Shown: positions 46,637 to 59,774 of the stretch, piece after piece
How the letters are laid out: every line of letters starts with the position of its first letter
Position numbering within the stretch: the first letter of the stretch is position 1
NCBI RefSeq assembly: GCF_047675955.1
Contig: NC_132910.1
Span: 112,079,143 to 112,143,142, forward strand
Origin: Chlorocebus sabaeus
Taxonomy: Eukaryota > Chordata > Mammalia > Primates > Cercopithecidae
Length of the DNA: 64,000 nt
Direction: 5' to 3'
Made by a program: the position numbers and the translations under genes
The notes under the pieces: model-generated
The model's database searches: none
The model's input: the letters and a program-made list of their open reading frames with translations, nothing else
Told to the model about the DNA's origin: nothing

Positions 46637-47214
46637 GCTAATGTGTCTTCGTTTTAACAAAAAATTTTTAAAACAGATTAAAAATAGAAAAAAAACCTTA
46701 CAGAATAAAGATATAAAGGGAGAAAATCTTTTTGTATAGCTGTACAATATACAATGTGATTGTGTTTTAAGCTAAGTGTTACAAGAAGAGTCAAAAATTT
46801 AAAAAACTTAAAAAGTGTATAAGTAAAAGAAACATTACAGTCTGTGAAGGTTAATTTATTATTGAAGAAAGGAAAAACTAGTGTTCATTAATTTAATGCA
46901 GACTAAGTGTCCAGTGTTTTGAAAGTCTGCAGTAGTGCACAGTGATGTCCTAGGCTTTCACACTCACTTGCCACTCACTCACTGACATATCCACAGCAAC
47001 TCCTAGTCCTAAAAGCTCTATTCACAGAAAGTGCCCTACCCAAGTGTACCATTTTCAGTCTTTTATATCATATTTTTACTGTACCTTTTCTCTGTTTAGA
47101 TATGTTTGGATGCACAAATACTTCCCTCTGTGTTACAATTGCTTACAGTATTGAGTACAGTAACATGCTGTACCGATTTGCAGCCTAGAAGCAATAGGCT
47201 ATACCAGGGTTCCC

Positions 47215-48073
47215 CAATCCCTGGGCCATGAACTTGTCCATGGCCTGTCAGAAACTGGGCCACACAGCAGCAAGTGAGAGAGTGGCAGGTGAGTTAGCAA
47301 AACTTCAACTTCACACCTGCTCCCCATTGCTTGCACTACCGCCTAAAGTCTGTCTCCTATCAGATCAGCAGCAGAATTAGATTCTCATAGGAGTGTGAAC
47401 CTTGTTGTGAACTGTGTGTGTGAGGGGGACTGCACACTCCTCATAAGGATCTAATGCCTGAGGATCTGTCACTGTCTCCCATCACCTCCAGATGGGACCA
47501 ACTAGTTGTGGGAGAACAAGCTCAGGGCTTCCACTGAACCTACATTATACTGAGTTACATAATTATTTCATTATATATTGCAAGTGTATTCCTCTATCTT
47601 CAAGCTGTTAATAAAAACATACCTAAGACTGGGCAATTTACAAAAGAAGGAGATTTAATGGACTCATGGTTCCACATGGCTAGGGAGGTCTCAAAATCAT
47701 GGCAGAAGGCGAAAGACACATCTTACACGGTGGCAGACGAGAGGAGAGAATGAGAGCCAAAAGAAAGGGGTTTCCCCTTATAAAACCATCAGATCTCATG
47801 AGACTTATTCACTATCACAAGAATGGTATGGAGGAAACCTCTCCCATGATTCAATTATCTCCCACTGGGTCCCTCCCATAACACGAGAGAATTATGGGAG
47901 CTACAATTCAAGATGAGATTTGGGTGTGGACATGGCCAAACCATATCAATGAGGTAATGATAATAGAAATAAAGTGCACAATAAATGTAACGTGTTTAAT
48001 TATCCCAAAACAATCTCCCCCACCCCAGTCTGTAGAAAAATTGTCTTCCATGAACCCAGCCCCTGGTGGGGAC
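47215..48073 (+). mobile_element. MER1-type hAT element, split by an LTR
   Basis: Starts with the hAT-Charlie end 'cagggttccccaatccctgg' and follows the MER1 consensus ('agcagaattagattctcata', 'tccttataa'-like block inverted, 'ctcagggcttccactgaacc') to 47584. It resumes after the LTR at 47949-48073 ('taatagaaataaagtgcaca', 'aaaattgtcttccatgaac'). Its right terminus is degraded. Confidence 0.88.
47585..47948 (-). mobile_element. Solo MaLR LTR (THE1/MST-type) inside MER1
   Basis: Minus-strand LTR: from the plus-strand left edge 'tgtattcctctatcttcaag' to 'ggccaaaccatatca'. Flanking 5-mers have diverged, but the MER1 sequence is collinear on both sides, which proves the insertion. Confidence 0.9.
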
Positions 48074-48189
48074 CATATATTCTTGTCAAGGGAAAAGGGA
48101 AAAGGAAAAAAAATGAGGCTTTTGTGTGGTTCTTATATATGGGAATCCATATGACATTATATCTAGGTCCCCTTTGAGAAAAAAATTAA

Positions 48190-49335
48190 ATGATGACAAC
48201 TGGAGGTTTGGGGATGAACATGTGACCCATGATATTTACCGGCTTGTGGTCCTTATCTGCCAGTAGGTGGAGCCCTTTAGGCCATTTCAGGTGTCAATAA
48301 CCATGTGTTCCCACTGCTGAGTGCATCATAGGCATTGACATTTTGGCTACTGGTGGCACAGAACGTCACTGCCACCTGAGTGTCCCCTAACAAGTAAGAA
48401 TTTGAGTCATAACAGCAGGTAAAATCCACTCCTGTCTTCCATCTAAGTTACTCAAAGGGTTGTTCAACAAAAGTGGTACTGCATATTAAGTGGAGAGAAA
48501 GACATTACTTTGTTAACTCAGGACTTGATACAAATGACTCTGTCATAGCATAACAGTACCGTTTGACTAGTCAAAAAGGTCTTCAGGCCATGGAGACTGA
48601 CAATGGATTGTTACAGACTGAATGCCAAGGCTATGTGGATGGGAAGCCAAAAATATTCCAGATACAATCAAATAAAATGTTTAACTCTGGTTAACTCTGA
48701 CAGCATTCACTAATAAAAGGGAGGTCCAACAGTGGGAAAGCCCCTTTGGGTACTGGCCCCAGCATATACTGCCCCTGAGTGTTCCTTGGGTACCCTTTGT
48801 CAAGATTACCAGTAACACCACCAACTTTGGATGGGGCTGTTTGCAGCAGCAGGTATTGAAAGCATTCAACAAGCCGTGGTCCAGGTACTCCCTTTAAAGC
48901 TTTTAGAGGCTGCTAACCCAATAAAATTACAGATGTCTGCAATCCCCATGCTTGCAGATTAGAATCTGTGGCAACACAAAACATCCAGTGGGGTGCACAA
49001 GCCCCTTGAACTTAAACACATAAATTGCCTGAGGCAGCCAGAATTAGCTTTTGAAAAGTTAACTCCTTGTTCACTACTGGGCACTGGTGGAGATTGAGCA
49101 TCTATGGCTGGAGTGTCATATGTGATATGTGTGATAAACTCTATTTACACTGGGAATGTTTCTGGAATCTTGGGGGACCAGCTCACGATGGATCCTAAGA
49201 TGATTTTGTCCCTTACAGCCCTATCTGTAAGAAATAAACTGGCTTCACATAACTTGTTGCATGTGAGTGTGTCTGTCTCACTGACCTCAGACAAGCCAGA
49301 AGCCAGGACATAGTAAACCCGTTTTGCAGAGGACC
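48190..49335 (+). pseudogene. ERVL-like internal remnant (pol, RT end to RNase H)
   Basis: Translation in shifting frames gives short pol-like pieces: a stretch at about 48835-48875 reading GWGCLQQQVLKAF, and near 49070 the RNase H-type YWALVEIE. These resemble the ERVL-class pol between reverse transcriptase and RNase H. Stops and frameshifts are frequent, and no polymerase YxDD box was found. It is non-functional. The left boundary and exact family are uncertain. Confidence 0.55.
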
Positions 49336-49343
49336 AAAATGGG

Positions 49344-49685
49344 TGCTATAGCCTGAATGCTTATGTCTCTCCCAAATTCTTATATTGAAATCCTAACACT
49401 CAATGGGATGTATTTGGAGGTAGGACTTTCGGAAGCTGATGAGATCAGTTTAGTGCCCTTATAAAAGAAACTCCACAGAGTTTCCCTGCTGCTACCACTC
49501 CGTGAGGACACAGTGAAAACAAGATGGCCTTGAGGCACCAGGAAGCTGGCCTTCAGCAGATGATCAATCTGCTAGCAACTAGATCTTGGACTTCCCAGCC
49601 TCCCAGAACTTTGAGAAATAAATGTCTTTTGTTTATAATCAGTTCACACAATGGTATTCTGTTACTGCAGCCTAAATAGAAAAAT
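49344..49685 (+). mobile_element. MLT1-type MaLR LTR
   Basis: Runs from 'tgctatagcctgaatgctta' through 'agtgcccttataaaagaaac', 'atcttggacttcccagcctc', 'gagaaataaatgtcttttgt' (the polyadenylation signal) to 'gcagcctaaatag'. Complete in layout. Confidence 0.88.
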
Positions 49686-50585
49686 GTAATGAATTGAGTC
49701 TGAATTCAGGATACAAAAAAATGTGAACCATTTTTATGCAGGAGAATTTGTGTCTGAAGTAAGATAAGAATATTTGATAAAAAGAAAAGTAGCCATATTC
49801 AAGGGTTGGAGGAAATATCAATAAGATGAGGTTGTTTATTTCATGATTGATGGATAAATATGCTCACAGTGGGATGTAATTAATTAAGATCTTCTGGCTT
49901 CTGGCATGATGTTACTTATTGAATTAGAGAAAACAGGAGTTGGAATTAAGTTTTGGATGTATTAAGAAGAATTACATATTTGTACTGTGGAAGTGCTAAA
50001 CAGAATTATTTTAAAGCTGCTCTGGAACTCAGAAATTGATTTTGACTGAAAATAGCTATGCACCAGCAATGGGTACACCAAGGGCATAGAGAACAACATA
50101 AAAACTTAACACAATATATTATACTGTAAAGCAATATTTTTGACATCCTCAAAATCAACATTATAAATGCATGCAACTGAAATAGTTTGCGTGTAAATTT
50201 AATACTGTATTATTCATTCATCTGTCCTTAAATCATTGAAAATATCAAAGATTACCAAAATACATCTTTTAAAATGTAGCAGTATAAAATTATGTATTTC
50301 TGACCATTTGCAGTTATACTGCTGGAGACATTAAATATCACCAGTGAATGTTATTTACTACTATCAGCCCTGAAATACGCTAGCTTTATCACCACACTGT
50401 ACCATCCCAGTCAGCATCCATGTTATCACTTAAACTCTAGTTCAGGATGATCTACTCTGAATGTGATGCAGATTTGTTTATTTTTACATATAATATCTTC
50501 CAGGTCAAATCAATGGAAGTGCAGTTTTTTTCTGTCTATCCTGTGAGATGAGAATTAAAATGAACAAGGCTACTGATTAGATACA
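49686..50585. other. Unassigned AT-rich stretch
   Basis: Nothing recognised. Confidence 0.5.
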
Positions 50586-50957
50586 CTTGGTGTTATGGTT
50601 TGAACGTGTTTCTCCAAAATTCATATGCTGGAACTTAAACTTCAAGGTGATAGTTTTAAGAGGTGGGGTCTCTTGGCAAGTGTGGTCTCTTGGCTCTGAC
50701 CTCAAAAATGGAATTAATGCCATTATAAAGAGGGTTTGGAGAACTGCTGGACCTCCCATCTCTTCTGCCACGTGAAGAAGCAACAGGAATGTACAATCTT
50801 GTAAGTAAAGAGTAGCCCTTGCCAGACATAGCATCTACTGCTGCCTTGATCTTATACTTCGTGGCCTCCAGAGCTGGAGAAATAAATTTGTACTATTTTT
50901 AAGTTATAAATTCTGTGGTACTCTGTTATAGCATCAGGAACGGGTTAAGACACTTGG
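50586..50957 (+). mobile_element. Solo MLT1-type LTR with exact 5-bp target duplication
   Basis: LTR 50591-50952 from tgttatggtttgaac to ...gggttaagaca, flanked by cttgg at 50586-50590 and 50953-50957. It contains 'gccattataaagagg' and 'gagaaataaatttgt'. Because it has its own target duplication, it is not paired with the LTR at 49344. Confidence 0.93.
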
Positions 50958-52960
50958 TAAATGTAGTGGTGGTAAAATATATGTGTTTAGAAAATCCTCA
51001 TATTAAAAGGCATTAAGGGAATGGAGAAAAATAGTGAACTTTCCATTGCAGCAAATGCTAACAAGTATTTTGATTTGAACTCTAGTAATTAAAGGAAAGT
51101 AAAAATAGTCTTATACATATTTGAATTATATGTCATGAAGTAAACTATCCACACACAGCACTGAAAGTATGCTTAGTGCATCAATTAATTTTGTCTTATA
51201 CACAGATCTATTTAATATCACGTGAAAACATTTAACAGTTTAAATACAATGTATCCTATGTAATGTGGCTATATGAATATTTTCAGATAGTTTAGGCAGA
51301 ACTGTACCGACTCTCTCCTTGTCTGAATGCTCTCTTTCCAAATACTGGAGAAAGGTTTTACTATTAATATTTATTGATTTTTGTGGTCCTACAATATTTC
51401 ATGACTTATTTATTTCTTTAGTAGTTATCATTATATGTTTATTATTATCGAAATACGCTTTTTCAAGTACTGGATTTCTCTGTTTGGGTATCCTCCATCT
51501 ATAATATGTACTTAAATAATGACTTTTCTCAGTTCTATCTTTCGCGGAAATTTCTACAATCTCTATTTTTCATGAATGAAAAGAGATCTCTATATGGAAG
51601 GTAGATAGCTGTTTATATCTCATCAGTAGAGTTGCCTATAGTTTGAGCATTTTTATTAAGTCCAATTTTTAAAAATAACAGTATATGAACACACTGTGTC
51701 TTGATTATATAAGATTGCAGGAATATAGGAGACTCAGCAAGTAACTCTTGTAGCTTTAAAAACTAGTATAAAGTATGAATATTATGAGTGTTTATTATAT
51801 TTTAAAATAAAATATGAAAGTTAGAAAGCTATGTGTCACACTTTGTTCTTATTTAACTTCAAGGCATAGTAATTGAAACTTACTGCTTTGAGAACTACAG
51901 TCATCAATATAGTTTTCTTATTTTTCACTACAAAATTTGTTTCCAATTCTTTCTGTCTTTGAATTATACATTCTGAAATATACTACAAATTTTAAAGATG
52001 ACTATATTACATTTAGAATAATAATCCATCCATTTTTGTGTTATAATTATAAATTTTTTATTTATAAGATGTTGCTAAATTCTGAAGTTAAAATGTCCAA
52101 ATAACCCTATTATAAATTAATAAACTACTATTAAATATTCATCCACTAATGTTTTCCTTACCCGTGTTGTAAACATTCATTTTTTGTTTGGGCACCAGCT
52201 TTTATTTATTACCTAAACTATAGAGTAATAGTTCTTTTATGTCTTCTCTCAAAGTTGATTTTGTATAATAGAAAAAGAAAATCAATGTAGAATGAAAAGA
52301 CATAGGTCCATGTGCTAACCATGTTGAGTGATTTTGTTGAGGACTTTCTTCTTTGCCGAGCCTCATTTATCAAGTGACAGTGAGAGCTAGTGGAGTTGAA
52401 TGAAACAATATCATCATGACAATTTCCTCCCATTCTAAAGTCTCCTTTTTTCACTGACAGACATTCTCCAGACATTTGTTTTTTGAATCTGTGACTTTAT
52501 TAATAACATTCAGCCTTTTCATTATTATGGTTGTTGTTTTTATTTTCATATTTAGTGTTGTCTTTCCTCAGATGGTATGAATATCACTTTAAATGAGGAT
52601 ACATATTATTCTGTACTGAATAAATTATGTAACTGTTTTACTCCCAAATATACATACCTATATGAGAAATTATTGGAGAGAGGGAAATCCAACCAAATTA
52701 GACCTGTACTCAAGAAGCTTCCATTGTAGCAGAAGATAGATATGGGAACAGCATACTTAGTAAAATATATTTATATTGAGCATATTTATAATCTACAGCA
52801 TCTCCTATAATTTGTACTGATAACACAGAAAACTGAGATCAAATAAAATTGAAATCTCTGAAAATATATTATGGAAGAGAGAACTTTTGAGCTACAACTT
52901 AACAATAGATTAACTTCTACCATGCAAGGATTTTTGAGAGAGGGTTTCGGTGACAGGCAA
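50958..52960. other. Unassigned AT-rich stretch
   Basis: No gene or repeat recognised over 2 kb, except that 52690-52750 ('gtactcaagaagcttccatt') resembles an unnamed old repeat similar to that at 45650. Confidence 0.45.
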
Positions 52961-53333
52961 TGTTTTCAGTCCATTTTGTGCTGCCATAACAGAATACCTG
53001 AAACTAAGTAATTTACAATGAACAGAAATATAATCTGACATTTTGGAGGTTTGGAATTCCCAGATAAAGGGGCTGCCACATGGTAAGGGCCTTCTTTCCT
53101 TATTGTTTCATAGCAGAAGGCAGAAGAGCAAAAGAGTATGAGAGAGAGGGAGAGGCAAAAAAGGAAGGCAAACTTTTCCTTTTTAAGGAACTGATTGTCT
53201 TAATAAGAGCCTGAATCCATTCACTATACCCTCATGCCTAATCACCTCTCATTAGGCCTGACCTTCCAACACTGTTGCATTTGAGATTAAGTTTCCCACA
53301 CATGCTCTTAGGGGACACATTCAGACCACAGCT
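52961..53333 (-). mobile_element. MLT1-type MaLR LTR
   Basis: Reverse complement of an MLT1 LTR: 'tccattttgtgctgccataa', 'cagaatacctgaaactaagt', 'atgcctaatcacctctcatt', 'ggggacacattcagaccaca' in the right order. Confidence 0.85.
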
Positions 53334-53869
53334 TGCATTAACTACAGTCTACCTTTGTTTAGTCTTCTAGTTCCAAACATATAGTGACAAATCTTATAAA
53401 GGCAAAGTTTCTAATGACTTTTGTATTTTTTACTACTCTTAAGGCAGTTATAAGCTTTGAGAATATTTTTGGAGATCTGATAAACTACACCTTCATGCAC
53501 AAAAGTTGTCAGACAATTTTCAATGTAGGCAATTAAAATGAATTTACCTGAAAAAGGTTAATTCTGAAATGGGACCATGTGTTATCACAATTGTAAAAAT
53601 CCAGAGATCACCTAATTTTAAATCTATTCTTTACAAAGGTCTTCTCTACACTATCTTTTATAAGTAATCCTGACACTCTTTCAGGACCACCACTGAAACA
53701 GTTTTCATTTCCTTTTTTATTAAACACAGCTTTATTCATCAACAGTTGTGGAAGCGGGGCACATAAATATGAGTAAGATATTACTTGTGCCATAAGACAA
53801 CATAGAGATTTAAACAAGTTACTAAAATATTGTTTGATAGAGGAAGAGTAAGATTTTTCTTTTTACTTT
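53334..53869. other. Unassigned stretch
   Basis: Nothing recognised. Confidence 0.5.
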
Positions 53870-54040
53870 TTTCTGTGTCTGTCTCATATTAAGCTTGCCA
53901 CCGAATTTAGCATATGGCATTGTGATTACTGTTTCCTTGCTCCTTTAGTACACAGTCTGCATTATTTGTATTTATATCCTCAAGATATGGTACAATGCCT
54001 GTCACGTATTTGATATCCCATAAATATTCGTTGTAAGACA
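53870..54040 (+). mobile_element. L2 LINE 3' fragment
   Basis: The ending 'tatatcctcaagatatggta', 'caatgcctgtcacgtatttg', 'cccataaatattcgttg' follows the L2 3' terminus. Confidence 0.55.
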
Positions 54041-55754
54041 AAATCAACCGGCAAGAAAATAAGGTTTCATGAGGATGTGATTGAATCTGAATCTAAAAGA
54101 TGACGAACACATAGCTTGAAGGGAAAGGAGCAAAATATAGGAGAATTCAGTCTGTGCTGAAGGAAAATTGCATATGAAAGAACAGTGTCTAAAAGGAGTA
54201 TTAACAACTTAAGTGTGAAGAGGTATGATGTGTCAAAAAACTTAATAGTGATGATAAAGATAGCTAATATTCAGGCAGGATTGGAATAAACTTACCTTAA
54301 CAGAAAACTTCAGAATCTTTTTTCTGTCTCCATTCTCAACGTGTTTAACACCATTTGCTTAATGTATTATATCATATGGTAAAAGGCTTTGCTGTGATTT
54401 TTTCCTTTTTAGAAAAGTATGGTAAAAATATTATATGAACACTTTTGCTAAGGTAAGAAAATATTTTTTGAGGGGAGTTGAATTACAGTATTATGCAATT
54501 TAGGTATAACATATCTAGGTAATTTTAAAGTTTTGATATATGGCATGGAGTCATTAGATGGTTGCCCGTTGATCATATTTGGTGTTACAAAACATGAAAT
54601 GGCAAAGAAAAACCCTGTGCAATAAGCAAAAAAAAATTTTCTCCACCTGTCATAGAGGTTTGCCATTGTGGGTGATAAGAGCAACTAGGAGGAAACTGGA
54701 GAAGGTAACACCACTTTCTGTGACAAATTTACTCTGCTGGGTGACATTTATGGGTATAGGATCACTATACGGCCAACACATTTTCATTAATTTAACTAGA
54801 GAGCTTTTGCCTCCATGTCACTTATATATTGGAAGGAGTTAGTATATTTTTGCCTGTTAAAGAGATGGCTTCAGCATGAAATTTTCAGAACACTGAATGG
54901 TGACCTCAAATGAATTGTATCTACTAGAACTTAAAATAGGCAAGGTGAGAAGAGGAAGAATGTAAGGCTGAAGTGTTAGGGGCTTGACGACTGTGTTGTG
55001 CCAACGAGTTTTTAACTAGACACTTTAACATTGAGTAGAGGTTTTTCATGTAAAGAAGGTAAGAGCAAGTGGTATAGAGAAGTCGCCAGGGAGGTGACTA
55101 GGAGAAAAGAGAATTCTTGATTTTTCTTCTGGAATTACATGGAGTACCGTATAGCCAAAAGATAAAATGTCCCAAGAAGATGAACAGATCTTAAAACAAC
55201 CTACCAGTACATCTTTGAAGATCCAAATATGATTTTGGCTGGAAAAGCATGTATGCTAATTTTATTTTTGAAGTGGTGCTAAAATTAGTATTTTGCAGAA
55301 AGACTAAGAGCCTCCAAAACATAAATTCATGTAGTTTTCTACTGCTGATTATTGTGGATATATTAACAGCTCAGAAAAGCCACAGGGTATTTTGTTACTA
55401 CTAAAAGCTTTTTACATATGATTGTAAGTTCACTGAGGGCACACACTCAGAGGGTGTATAGATGTTTGCTCCTGGCCTGGCATAAATATGGTATGGATTA
55501 TGAACACCTATATTAGTATATAGTTGTTTAGTGAATAAAAACGTGATTATTACAGGACATTTCTCCAGATGGCCTTGGACCAATCTAGTGCTTTTCCTTT
55601 TCTCACTTAAAGTTCTTAAGAATAACTGTAGAATGTGCTGGGAATGCAACATCTTGAGATAGGGAGTGGTTAGAACAGTTCAGGCGCCGTTTCTGTCCCT
55701 CCCAAAACAAGATGTTTTTCAGTGCTTCAGCCCAGTGTATCGTTTTGCCCCTTG
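54041..55754. other. Unassigned stretch; possible L2 trace at about 55420-55500
   Basis: No gene supported. 'ttgtaagttcactgagggca' near 55420 resembles an L2 3' block. An 87-codon frame (54579-54842) has no recognisable domain. Confidence 0.4.
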
Positions 55755-56189
55755 CTATATGATATAGTTTGGATCTGTGTCATCAACCAAATTTCATGTC
55801 GAATTGTAATTCCCAGTGTTGGAAGTGGGGCCTCTTGGGAGGTGAATGGATCAAGGAGTTGTTTCTCATGAATGGTTTGACACCGTCGCTTTGGTGCTAT
55901 TCTCATGACAGTGAGTGAGTTCTCATGAGATCAAGTTGTTTAGCACCAGAGTCGTGTGTAGCATCTCCCCCTTTGCTCTCTCTCTCCTGCTTCTGTTCCT
56001 GCCATGTAAGACATGCCTGCTCCAGCTTCACCTTCCAACATGATTGCAACATGATTCCTGAGGCCTCCTCATCCACATCCCTTCCTGTACAGCCTGTGGA
56101 GCTGTGACCAATTAAACCTCTTTTCTTTATAAATTCCCCAGTCTCCGGTATTTCTTTACAGCAATACAAGAATGGGCTAATACAGTATA
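55755..56189 (+). mobile_element. Solo MST-type MaLR LTR
   Basis: LTR 55760-56184 from tgatatagtttggatctg to ...gggctaataca. Blocks 'ggtgaatggatcaagg', 'gacagtgagtgagttctcat', 'accaattaaacctcttttct'. Flanking 5-mers ctata and gtata are a near-match target duplication. Confidence 0.92.
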
Positions 56190-56861
56190 AAAGCCAGGTA
56201 GGTTGCTCTCCAGGGTTCCTCATCTGTGGTGCAAGTGAGGAATTTGTAGACAAGACTCCATCTGCCTGGACAGTTTTCCTGAGCTGTGGATGACCAGCTT
56301 ACCCAGAATCCTTCTGTTGTCTGTTGCTGAAAATCTGTAAGTAAAAAGCCCACCTGTAACTTGTATGTTTGAGTGTTATGTGTCTCTGTACTTGGGGAAG
56401 TAGTAACAGTCATGCAGTGGTAAATTAAAGAGAATGAATCTAGAGTTAATAGTGCACAGATTAACTGTGCATCAAAACAGACTTCTGCTCATTCAAATCT
56501 TAGACCCAGACAGTTGCATTTAGCCCTGGCTCTGCACCTATAATTCCTTATTTTATTGTTTTATATATTGTTTTTTTTTCTATTTTTGACTTTCATGTAG
56601 ACCAGTCAGATTCTAAAATAAAAAAGAAGTATTAGGACGATCGGATTGTTTTTTATTCCCTAAGATAAAATTTGAACCAAAAAACAATGTCAGCAGATAC
56701 TACAACAAAAGGACATGTTATTAATGCATTTAATATGTATGAGTCTGCTTCTGTGTATACCAGAACATAGGCATATATACACATGCACGCTCAATAAGAA
56801 TTTTAATAGGTTAGTTTTCAACACACTTAAAGGCAGTTGGTTATAGAAGAAAGATGAAACT
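56190..56861. other. Unassigned stretch
   Basis: Nothing recognised. Confidence 0.5.
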
Positions 56862-57035
56862 TGGAGTCAGAAGTTGATTTAAATTCTTTTTCTACCATCT
56901 ATTCAATGTTTGGCCTTAGTAAAATATTTGATTACCTTGAGTCTCAATTTTCTCTTCTATAAAATGAAATATCATTTCTCTTGCATCCTTTCGAATACTT
57001 ATGAGGATAAACTATAGTATTACAGGAAAAGTTTT
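56862..57035 (+). mobile_element. MIR SINE
   Basis: 'ggagtcagaagttgatttaa', 'tttggccttagtaaaatatt', 'gagtctcaattttctcttct', 'ataaaatgaaatatcattt' follow the MIR core in order. Confidence 0.82.
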
Positions 57036-59774
57036 AATGTAGTGACTGAGTTAAAAAAAAAACTTTCCAAATATTAATTTCAATATCTATCATCAAATAG
57101 CCATTGCCTATTAGTTAGTGTAGATCCAATAATTAATTGGACAGAAATTTGAAAGAACAAAACTGAAAAGTTGGTGGAAAATATGTCTGAGAAAAAGTAT
57201 ATTGATCGGCCTCTTGGGTGAGGCAGATTGTGTAGATATTTGTGTCACATAATAATCGCCCACTAGAAGACATCCCCTGTGGAGAATACTCTCTTGGCTT
57301 TAATTACATACAAGAAGACTCATCATAAATAGCATGACTTTTGTGGCAGGAATGGAGGTTTTATCAGAGACAAGTGACAAACTTTTCCCTCGAAGGAGAC
57401 TGTTTGGTCTACCAAAGCTATTGCATGAATGCACAATTTTCTAAGAACACAATCCACCACTGAGCTTCTGATAGGGTTCCAGAGGGCTACCCGGTATCAA
57501 TTGTATTATACTGACTCTCTCTTATCATGGATGAACATTACTGTCCTCCTGGAGAGATGGAAAAATATTCCAGATAAGAACATGCCTCCCCTTTCCACAG
57601 GGCTTCTGCCAGCATCATAATCCCTCATCCTTTCCTTTGTTGTGTGACACAGTGTCCTTTATATTCAGGAATCATGTTGTGTTGCAAAAGAATCTGGCAA
57701 TGACACTGTGCTCATGGATTCCACTGATAATAACATATTTTCATCAGTCAGAAGCAGCAACTTTATTGTCAATGAAGTCTCCATTTAATGTCATGTTATC
57801 TAATAGGCCTTGATATATATATAATTTTTGCCTCAAGAACCTCATGATCAACTACCAGATACCAAATTATAGCTCCTATGTGAAAGATTTTAATTGTATC
57901 TCTTAATCTTAATTTTTATTCAAACTTCAGACTGACATTTTCAATTCACACCAGACATTTAGACATTTGTCTAAATTCAGTGTAATCATATCTGAAACCA
58001 TACGAAATAGAAGAGCCATCAGACCAAGACAGAATCCTTAGTACAAGCATAAATCCTCCTTCTATTCTCACCTCTGCATGTTCCAGCTACCTCTTGTCTT
58101 CTTCTACTAACTAACCCAGTTGAGTAAACCAACATTATATGAATTGAATAGATGCATTTCTGTCTTGCATTACTGAATATTTTAAATCAAAGGATATCTT
58201 ACACATGAAGATGCTTTCCATTTTTTTAGCCAATTCAACTTCTATCTTTTTTGGGAGAAAATACTTTATGAATATTTCATGTTTGTACATGGCCTGGCTC
58301 CAGTGAGCAAAGGGTATGGAAAATCTTTCTTGGAAGCTAGATATAGTGTCTTCTTCCAGATTAGAGGAAATTTGCTTCATATCAGCAGAACAATGATAGA
58401 CAATGTCCACCAGCAACCTTTCCAAGACAGTAAAATATCCTTGTTTATCTCTCAGAGTAAACAAAGACTCACTGTCTATCTCATTAGAGGAAAATATGAG
58501 CAGACTGCTAGCTTTCCTAATTTCTGAGTTCCTCTTATGCACCCCACTGCATATATGGATGTCATTTGTTCCTCACTGGGTCACTGTGTGGAAATTGGAA
58601 CATAGGAAACAAGTGCAAGAAGATACAGCTCTGTTTGATGCTTTTATCATGAGTTTAACTGGTCTTTGTCTGTGACCTAGATTTCTTAGTTTTTCTCCGT
58701 ATATCTATATAAAACTGTGACAGGCCCACTTGTTAACTTGCAGGTAGTGTAAGATCTCAGACGCTCCCTAGTTTTCTACTCCCTTCTGGAGGTCTTCCAG
58801 ATCCTTTAAAATGTGGTCTTTAGCTGTGGAAGGAAGGCCTCTAGGATTTTGTCTCTCTCAAATTCTCTAATTGCTCTCTTGTTATTATCATTAGGAAACT
58901 CACATGCAACTTCTTTCCCAACAGAAAGCTACTTGAAGTCAGAATTATACTGATGGTGATTTCATTTGCCTCTTGCAAATTATCTCAGTACTCAGTTGTT
59001 TTGAGAGCATCCAGCCAAACTGGGGTTCCAGTATCAGAGTGGCTAGCAACTTGCCCTGACAGAAAATAAAATAGAACTAGATATGAGTGTTTTACTGTGT
59101 GCCTTATGTGGGATATATATTTTTTTTTATCAAGTGGACAGTCTAATGCCTAGTAGTGTATAGTAGTGTAACTAGTGACCAGTGGGTCCTTGACCAGGTA
59201 ACTTGTTTATATTGGCAGATGTGTTTATAGCTTTTGTCTACCCATAACCAGTTTAAGCCTGCCTGACCATGGCTCTGGTGTGAGGAGCCTTATCTTGTCT
59301 CCTCAATCCGTAAGTCCAGGGAAAATTCAGCTTGGGGTATCCCCAGGTTGTTCAGATGGAAGGCACAAATTCAATACACCACCACAATAGGAAACAAGTG
59401 CAAAGATTTTTACTTAGAGATCTTGGACAGGGAGGACATAATTATAAGAAAGATAGTCTTCTATCCAGGTCACATGAGGCAGGAATGAAAAGTCAGGCAG
59501 AGAGAGAAAAGAGATAAAATGCCCATGGCAACTAGCAGTATATGACAGGGTGCAGGTCACTCTAAGTTCACGGGCAAATGCTTGAATGGTCCATTTAAAG
59601 GAAGTGATGGGAAAGCCCAGCTGGCCAGGTGGGAGAGATGTCTCCAAGCTCTTATCATTGACCACTGGCTTGGGCCATTTTTGTGTGATGTTCTACTTAC
59701 AGTTCCTAGAAGCAGTCTTCACTGTGTCATTTTTCTTACATCAATAAATACTGAGTTTTATTAAAGTAAATGAA
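57036..59774. other. Long unassigned stretch with the largest non-repeat frame
   Basis: No recognised repeat. 58135-58542 on the minus strand is a 135-codon frame with mixed, fairly protein-like composition but no motif I know, no splice context and no upstream promoter. It is of a length that chance can give in 64 kb. 57230-57640 and 59230-59740 are richer in G and C and could be decayed retroviral sequence, but I could not confirm it. Confidence 0.4.

Larger units (their letters stand above)
45785..47214 (+). mobile_element. Tigger-type DNA transposon (TcMar, MER2-like ends), 3' part missing
   Basis: Opens at the diverged terminal inverted repeat 'caatcatgcaccacataatg', with MER2-like flank ('gatggtggtcccataagatt'). 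The interior holds the end of a transposase frame and then a long 3' region with 'gtgttacaattgcttacagt' and 'gcctagaagcaataggctat'. It stops at the MER1 element that starts at 47215, so the right inverted repeat is not seen. An Alu lies inside. Confidence 0.8.

Noticed and set aside
49344..50952. Two same-strand MLT1 LTRs as a provirus pair
   Set aside because: The second LTR has its own perfect cttgg target duplication and the DNA between them is not MaLR internal sequence, so they are separate solo LTRs.
58602..59403. 17-bp exact direct repeat ataggaaacaagtgcaa (58602-58618 and 59387-59403)
   Set aside because: No similarity extends beyond the 17 bp on either side, so coincidence is the simplest reading.
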